Shown here one piece after another: positions 61,117 to 64,000 of a DNA stretch of 64,000 bases (the stretch's first letter is position 1; every line of letters starts with the position of its first letter). A program made the position numbers and the translations under genes. The notes under the pieces are model-generated. The model made no database searches and was not told the origin of the DNA. It saw only the letters and a list, made by a program, of their open reading frames with translations. The DNA is from UBA9339 sp964535195 (GTDB lineage: Bacteria; Pseudomonadota; Gammaproteobacteria; UBA9339), in NCBI GenBank assembly GCA_964535195.1, contig CAZHSI010000006.1, positions 11,884 to 75,883 on the forward strand, written 5' to 3'.

Positions 61117-61146
61117 AGAGCGCCCTGGTGGCGCTCTTTTTTTTTT
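61117..61146 (+). terminator. Rho-independent terminator after lbtU
   Basis: AGAGCGCC, a CTGGT loop, GGCGCTCT, then a run of ten T. A canonical intrinsic terminator 33 bp after the lbtU stop. Confidence 0.92.
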
Positions 61147-61229
61147 CAATCGATTTTATTTTTTGGAGAGATTAATGTTCAATGGAATGAAAACGTTATT
61201 GGGAATCTTCATTTAATTAAAGAGTTTTT

Positions 61230-61507
61230 ATGAGAATAAAATGTTGTCTCAATAAATTAGCCGATATAAAAAACAAAGATATTCGTAAATGGTTAAAGTT
61301 TGGCGAGCTTTGTTATGAAGATGAAAACAAACCAATAGAGCGTTTTGTCCTTGGGAAAGATCCTGTGTTTATGGAATAAGTTTTGGGTATAACGCTGCAT
61401 GGTATTATATTTGTGAGGACGAAGATAATGATTATCCTATTATAAGATCAGGAATGATAAGCTCAGGCAACTTTTTGAGCAAACAAGAGCTTGGGATTCA
61501 GTTTTAA
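61230..61507 (+). pseudogene. Small protein gene broken by a one-base frameshift
   Basis: The first frame runs from ATG 61230 (MRIKCCLNKLADIKNKDIRK) to TAA 61379. From about 61365 the next frame reads VYGISFGYNAAWYYICEDED and continues through IIRSGMISSGNFL to TAA 61507. Together they form a protein of about 91 residues with the VYGI..WYYICED(E)..YP pattern seen in small immunity-like or cytosolic proteins of unknown role. One base has been lost near 61364-61366. Confidence 0.55.
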
Positions 61508-61541
61508 CAGATCCAGTATTGGGATATATTAATATATTATT

Positions 61542-62570
61542 ATGATTGAGCTGAAATCTAATTTACGAAAGATTATCCATGTTGATATGGATTGCTTTTT
61601 TGCAGCAGTTGAAATTAGGGATAATCCAAAACTAATAGGGAAACCAGTGGCAGTTGGTGGAAGAGCTGTCGAGCGGGGGGTGCTATCTACGTGTAGCTAC
61701 GAAGCAAGGAAATATGGTTTGCATTCAGCGATGCCAACTGCACAAGCCCAAAAACTATGTCCAAAATTAATCTTATTGCCTGTTAACATAAAAAAATATC
61801 AAGAGGTATCTAGCCAGCTTTGTAATATTTTTAAGAAGTATACCCCAGTGGTAGAAATGCTTTCTTTAGATGAGGCATTTTTAGATGTTACGAATTGTCA
61901 GCAATGTCGAGGCAGTGCAACATTAATTGCTAAAGCAATCAAATATCAAATCAAAAGTGAACTTCATCTAAACGCTTCAGCTGGAGTGGCGCCAAATAAA
62001 TTTTTAGCAAAAGTCGCAAGTGATTGGGATAAGCCAGATGGGCTGTATGTAATTACCCCAGATCAAGTAGTAGCATTTGTAAAGACATTGCCAGTTACTA
62101 AGATAATTGGTGTTGGAAAAGTTACGGCAAGGGTCTTAAGGGACATAGGCATAAAAACATGTCTTGATCTCCAAGCCCTTTCTCTGCTACAACTAAAAAA
62201 TAAGTTTGGTAAGTTTGGAGAAAGAATTTATTATCTTTGTCGTGGTATTGATGAACGAATGGTAGAGCCATATTCCATAAGAAAATCAATTAGCATTGAA
62301 GAGACTTACCCGAGGGATATCGCCAGGAAAAATTGTATAAATGCATTATCCGAACTTATCCCAAAACTAAAAAGCCGGCTTCCTTCTATTGATGAACCAA
62401 TCAATAAACAATTCGTTAAAATTAAGTTTGGAGATTTTAAAATAACAACGGCAGAGGTTGTTAGTAACAGAATAGACGATGGTATATTTTTTATGCTATT
62501 AGAAAAAGGGCTTAACAGGCATAGTCAATCTGTTAGACTGCTTGGAATAGGTGTCAAGCTTGTAGTATAA
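61542..62570 (+). CDS. dinB: DNA polymerase IV
   Basis: Y-family translesion polymerase. The 342-residue protein has HVDMDCFFAAVE with the first catalytic Asp, the YEARKYGLHSAMP finger motif, SLDEAFLDV with the other catalytic acidic residues, SAGVAPNKFLAKVASDWDKP, and the helix-hairpin-helix region IIGVGKVTARVL. The C-terminal little-finger domain is present, but no obvious beta-clamp-binding tail is seen after GIGVKL. No LexA box is visible upstream. Confidence 0.94.
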   Translation: MIELKSNLRKIIHVDMDCFFAAVEIRDNPKLIGKPVAVGGRAVERGVLSTCSYEARKYGLHSAMPTAQAQKLCPKLILLPVNIKKYQEVSSQLCNIFKKYTPVVEMLSLDEAFLDVTNCQQCRGSATLIAKAIKYQIKSELHLNASAGVAPNKFLAKVASDWDKPDGLYVITPDQVVAFVKTLPVTKIIGVGKVTARVLRDIGIKTCLDLQALSLLQLKNKFGKFGERIYYLCRGIDERMVEPYSIRKSISIEETYPRDIARKNCINALSELIPKLKSRLPSIDEPINKQFVKIKFGDFKITTAEVVSNRIDDGIFFMLLEKGLNRHSQSVRLLGIGVKLVV

Positions 62571-62670
62571 GTAAACGTATCGCGGCCATGCGAGTGGATT
62601 TTGTGGTTGTGTATTGTTCTGATAGCGGATATGGCCGAGCAGATAGATATAAATGAGAGATGATAGATAG

Positions 62671-63696
62671 ATGTTAATATATATAGAAAAATTTTTACGG
62701 CATTGGCAGCTATTGTTAAGTATGACAGCTGCTGCTCTAGTAATCTGCTATTTGATAGCTCGACACTATATAATACATAAGCTCTCATTAATAAAATCTC
62801 AAAATCAGTCTTTAAAAATCTTTATAAGATATTGGATTGAGCCGCTATTATTAAGTTTTATGGTAATAATTATCCATACGTTACTGCCGACTACTATAAA
62901 AGAACAAGCTAGTTACACCCGTATGCTAGAAATAGCAAAGATTATTATTTTCACTTTATTGGCCACTACGATTATTGGTACTGTCAAGGAAGTTATTATT
63001 AATCGAAACAAACAGCATTTATATAATTTAAATGTGAGGCGCATAAATACCCAAATAAATGTTTTAGCTGGGGTGGCTACAGCCATAGTTACGATAGTAG
63101 GAGTTGCTTTAGTTATAATGACTTTTCCGCAGATAAAGAAAGTGGGTATAAGTATCCTAACATCAGCTGGAATTATGGGTATCGCATTAGGTTTTGCAGC
63201 GCAAAGAAGTTTGGGAAATATTTGGGCTGGTATACAAATTGCCTTAGCCCAACCAATAAAAATAGGGGATAGAGTGGTTGTGGAAAATGAGATTGGCACT
63301 ATCGAAAGTATTAGACTTACTTATGTGGTGATGAGAATTATAGGTAATCGAAAGCTTATTATACCTATTAATTATTTTAATGAAAAAACTTTTCAAAATT
63401 GGACAAAAAACTCCTTAGATCTGTTAGCAATAGTTTCTTTTGAGGTTGATTATCGGGTGCCGGTTAAAGAGATATGTAAAGAGTTTGAACAAATTTTGCT
63501 ACAAACAAAGTTGTGGGATAAAAAAACCAAAGAGTTTCAGGTGATAAAAATTAAGCATGATTTTGTTGAGCTACGAGTTATTGCTTCTGCAGCCAGAGCT
63601 AGTGATGCTCAAGAGCTACAACATTATGTCAATAAAAAGTTAATTGATTTTATACAGGAATATAAAAATGTGAGTTTTATGCAAAGTCATGTGTAA
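62671..63696 (+). CDS. MscS-family mechanosensitive channel
   Basis: 341 residues with four hydrophobic N-terminal segments. The MscS pore and beta domain follow: ILTSAGIMGIALGFAAQRSLGNIWAGIQIALAQPIKIGDRV, with the glycine/alanine-rich pore helix, then the VVMRIIGNRKLIIPINYF segment typical of MscS beta domains. It releases solutes under osmotic downshock. The topology resembles YnaI/MscK-like forms with an extra helix. It is followed by IS remains. Confidence 0.9.
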   Translation: MLIYIEKFLRHWQLLLSMTAAALVICYLIARHYIIHKLSLIKSQNQSLKIFIRYWIEPLLLSFMVIIIHTLLPTTIKEQASYTRMLEIAKIIIFTLLATTIIGTVKEVIINRNKQHLYNLNVRRINTQINVLAGVATAIVTIVGVALVIMTFPQIKKVGISILTSAGIMGIALGFAAQRSLGNIWAGIQIALAQPIKIGDRVVVENEIGTIESIRLTYVVMRIIGNRKLIIPINYFNEKTFQNWTKNSLDLLAIVSFEVDYRVPVKEICKEFEQILLQTKLWDKKTKEFQVIKIKHDFVELRVIASAARASDAQELQHYVNKKLIDFIQEYKNVSFMQSHV

Positions 63697-63778
63697 TTCT
63701 CTTATTTTATGGCGTGACTAGTGGCTTAGATAATAAAAAGAGGCTCAGAGATTCGCTTGACCAAGGCGATGCTTGAGC

Positions 63779-63807
63779 TGTAAAAGTTAATATTTGATCT
63801 GACACTC
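63779..63807. repeat. Terminal inverted repeat of an IS481-type element (left-hand copy)
   Basis: A 29-bp perfect complement of 63862-63890. The outer end reads CTGACA, i.e. TGTCAG on the other strand, typical of IS481-type ends. Only the end is visible; sequence to its left is not recognisable as transposase. Confidence 0.6.
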
Positions 63808-63861
63808 TTCTTATTAATTATTATTTAATTTGACCTATCGAATTTTAATCCAATAAGTCCT

Positions 63862-64000
63862 GAGTGTCAGATCAAATATTAACTTTTACAACTTATAGCC
63901 GAGTAGCCTTTGCCAAGCTTTACACTGAGAACACAGCAATTACTACCGCTCACATGCTTAATGAAGTAGTATTGCCATGGCTTAATGAGCAGGATATTCC
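63862..64000 (+). mobile_element. IS481-type end and truncated transposase running off the window
   Basis: It starts with the 29-bp repeat (TGTCAGATCAAATATTAACT from 63865). From 63891 an open frame reads TYSRVAFAKLYTENTAITTA, then HMLNEVVLPWLNEQDIP at the window edge. This matches the integrase core of IS481-family transposases (DTYSxVAFAKLY..TPITAADLL). The N-terminal half is absent because the coding part begins directly after the end repeat, so the element is internally deleted. Confidence 0.68.

Noticed and set aside
1..64000. tRNA, rRNA or CRISPR
   Set aside because: I read all intergenic gaps and found no cloverleaf with the conserved T-loop, no rRNA segments and no regularly spaced direct repeats.

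Overview
The window reads as chromosome of an AT-rich gammaproteobacterium with a host-associated or intracellular lifestyle, most like the Legionellales/Coxiellaceae. Points in favour are gammaproteobacterial housekeeping blocks (ftsA-ftsZ-lpxC-dciA-secA, lptD-surA, efp with epmA and epmB), an LbtU-type outer-membrane porin, a PAS-LuxR regulator, and several genes that look like host-directed effectors. I cannot name the species. I see no rRNA, tRNA or CRISPR array.

Layout. 0-11 kb is mostly core metabolism and envelope: yicC, rph, trxB, a GT39 transferase, a PAS-LuxR regulator, rsmA, psd, cca, waaA and prmC. 11-12 kb holds two tandem genes for small peptides with microcin-type double-glycine leaders. 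12-19 kb carries the EF-P modification genes (epmA, efp, epmB) around the ABC-F protein yheS, then a P-type cation ATPase. 19.2-29 kb is an accessory island: an IS630 relic, a large secreted protein with an OTU-like Cys/His signature (split by a frameshift), a proline-rich WH2 actin-binding-like protein, a LexA-type repressor, and a protein with a tyrosine-phosphatase signature. 29-34 kb returns to core genes (radC, dut, algC-like, ychF) and a frameshifted Sel1 protein. 34-41 kb has a GlpT-type transporter, a broken beta-barrel/J-domain protein, rlmL and an SH3 protein. 41.8-50.8 kb is the division/lpxC/secA block, interrupted by a lipoprotein with a kinase-like signature. 50.8-55 kb is an LPS-assembly group. 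55-61 kb is esterase-lptD-surA-lbtU. 61-64 kb has a small broken gene, dinB, a MscS channel and IS481-type remains.

Main observations. Four promoters (both microcin-like genes, the barrel/J-domain gene and the kinase-like lipoprotein) share two TTAA-type half-sites 11 bp apart, followed after exactly 11 bp by a -10 element. This resembles the PmrA boxes that drive Dot/Icm effector genes in Legionella and Coxiella, and suggests one regulon of exported factors. The effector candidates carry eukaryote-directed features: poly-Pro plus WH2, HCxxGxxRS, OTU-like Cys/His, Sel1 repeats and a J-domain HPD. Several accessory genes are broken by single-base changes, two of them at T runs, while core genes are intact. 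Short palindromic and MITE-like repeats are scattered between genes; in places they supply a ribosome-binding site (ychF), a start codon (lptM) or a C-terminus (the GT2 gene). Long G tracts lie inside two LPS genes (waaA and the ligase-like gene).
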